A stretch of 6,483 bases of DNA from Pseudomonadota bacterium (GTDB lineage: Bacteria; Myxococcota_A; Polyangia; Polyangiales; Ga0077539). Shown here one piece after another: positions 5,856 through 6,483 of this stretch. The number at the start of each line of letters is the position of its first letter. Position 1 is the first letter of the stretch. Below the pieces are notes generated by a model. The model saw only the letters and a list, made by a program, of their open reading frames with translations, searched no databases and was not told the DNA's origin. The translations under genes and the position numbers were made by a program. The DNA lies in the NCBI GenBank assembly GCA_023428035.1, contig JAEYZO010000060.1, positions 1-6,483 on the forward strand. The letters run 5' to 3'.

Positions 5856-6313
5856 GCGACGCCCGACACGAACTTCGTGTGTTTCGATTGCCCCACGCCG
5901 AGGGGCTGCCTCTGCCGAACTACGCCACCGACGGCGCGGCGGGGCTCGACCTCGTGGCCGCGGTGCCCGAGGGCGGGCCCATGGTGCTGCGGCCGGGGGA
6001 GCGAGCGGCGGTGCCGACGGGGCTGGTGATCGCGCTGCCCGAGGGGCACGAGGGTCAGGTGCGCGCGCGCTCGGGGAGGGCGTTGCGCGAGGGGCTCGCG
6101 GTGTTGAACGCGCCCGGCACGGTCGACGCGGACTACCGCGGCGAGGTGAAGGTGCTGCTGGTGAACCTCGGGCAGAGCGACGTGACCATCGCTCGCGGGG
6201 AGCGCGTCGCGCAGCTGGTGGTCGCGCCGGTCACGCGCGTCGCGGTGACGCAGGCGGGGGAGCTCGGCGAGACGGCGAGGGGTGGCGGAGGGTTTGGTTC
6301 GACGGGGCGCTGA
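5852..6313 (+). CDS. dut: Deoxyuridine 5'-triphosphate nucleotidohydrolase (dUTPase)
   Basis: This enzyme splits dUTP to dUMP and pyrophosphate, which keeps uracil out of DNA and feeds dTMP synthesis. The 153-aa product has the length and all five motifs of the trimeric family: motif 1 TDGAAGLDL (26-34), motif 2 RARSGRAL (71-78), motif 3 NAPGTVDADYRGEV (86-99) with the likely catalytic Asp92, motif 4 ARGERVAQL (114-122) and motif 5 RGGGGFGSTG (143-152), the mobile C-terminal arm that closes over the nucleotide. In motif 2, Arg76 stands where many family members have Leu. The ATG at 5852 overlaps the rnc stop (ATGA), with GAGGAG two bases upstream, so translation is probably coupled to rnc. 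The frame is open further upstream, but that part only overlaps the RNase III RNA-binding domain and is not dUTPase-like. Confidence 0.97.
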   Translation: MSDARHELRVFRLPHAEGLPLPNYATDGAAGLDLVAAVPEGGPMVLRPGERAAVPTGLVIALPEGHEGQVRARSGRALREGLAVLNAPGTVDADYRGEVKVLLVNLGQSDVTIARGERVAQLVVAPVTRVAVTQAGELGETARGGGGFGSTGR

Positions 6314-6345
6314 GCGCAGGCGTACGGGGCCGAGAGGGCGCCGTG

Positions 6346-6352
6346 GTAGGCT
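6346..6352 (+). promoter_or_regulatory. Candidate -10 box of the zinc-ribbon gene
   Basis: GTAGGCT contains TAGGCT (three of six matches to TATAAT, including the key TA and last T). It ends six bases before the GTG at 6359, so the mRNA would be leaderless. No -35 is evident and no Shine-Dalgarno precedes the GTG. Confidence 0.35.
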
Positions 6353-6358
6353 GCTGAC

Positions 6359-6483
6359 GTGCTCCCTGGCGCGTCGAGCTGCCCGTACTGTCAGGCCACC
6401 GTCGACCCCTCGGCGACCCGCTGCCCCGCGTGCAAGGGCAACCTCGCGGGGGCCCGCGCGCCCTCCCGCGCCGTCGCGTCGAT
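6359..6483 (+). CDS. Zinc-ribbon protein, N-terminal part only
   Basis: The frame opens with GTG at 6359 and runs past the right edge, with 41 complete codons visible. An in-frame TAG at 6347-6349 blocks any start further upstream. Two pairs, CPYC (residues 8-11) and CPAC (22-25), lie ten residues apart, as in a small zinc-ribbon or rubredoxin-like knuckle that binds one zinc ion. The following residues are Ala/Arg/Pro-rich, like a linker. Such ribbons often sit at the N-terminus of larger, sometimes membrane-bound or regulatory, bacterial proteins; what follows cannot be seen, so no function is assigned. The gene starts 45 bases after dut on the same strand but appears to have its own promoter-like box. 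Confidence 0.75.
   Translation, partial: MLPGASSCPYCQATVDPSATRCPACKGNLAGARAPSRAVAS

Overview
The window is about 6.5 kb of very GC-rich, gene-dense bacterial DNA. Three things point to the Myxococcota, probably a Polyangia/Sandaracinus-like lineage: the strong G/C bias at third codon positions, a lipoprotein with an Asp/Ala/Gly-rich linker after its lipobox, and a proline-rich surface protein with a beta-barrel-like C-terminus. That placement is an inference from style; no marker gene was compared.

Layout, left to right. (1) The 3' part of an outer-membrane beta-barrel-like protein (+) runs in from the left edge. (2) A lipoprotein (+) follows, carrying a five-bladed beta-propeller of the GH43/GH32 type with all three expected acidic residues. 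(3) proS (+) is a complete bacterial prolyl-tRNA synthetase with an inserted editing domain and its own promoter. (4) A gap of about 260 bp lies between convergent genes. It holds hairpins, a perfect 19-bp interrupted palindrome, an orphan -10-like box and a 21/22-bp tandem repeat array that ends one base before the next stop codon. (5) A membrane-anchored alpha/beta hydrolase lies on the minus strand. (6) A 68-bp divergent promoter region leads into rnc (RNase III) and dut (dUTPase), which overlap by ATGA. (7) The first 41 codons of a zinc-ribbon protein (+) reach the right edge.

The genes do not form one pathway. The left part is envelope and surface proteins, and the rest is housekeeping (tRNA charging, RNA processing, dUTP removal) plus one hydrolase of unknown substrate. 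No mobile element, CRISPR array, rRNA or tRNA was seen.

Two things stand out. First, several genes have a GTA-containing -10-like box 13 to 17 bases before the start codon and no good Shine-Dalgarno, which suggests leaderless or near-leaderless transcripts. Second, the convergent gap reuses the word GCGGGCGTCG four times directly and once inverted, beside an orphan -10-like box. I see no convincing new multi-gene system here.
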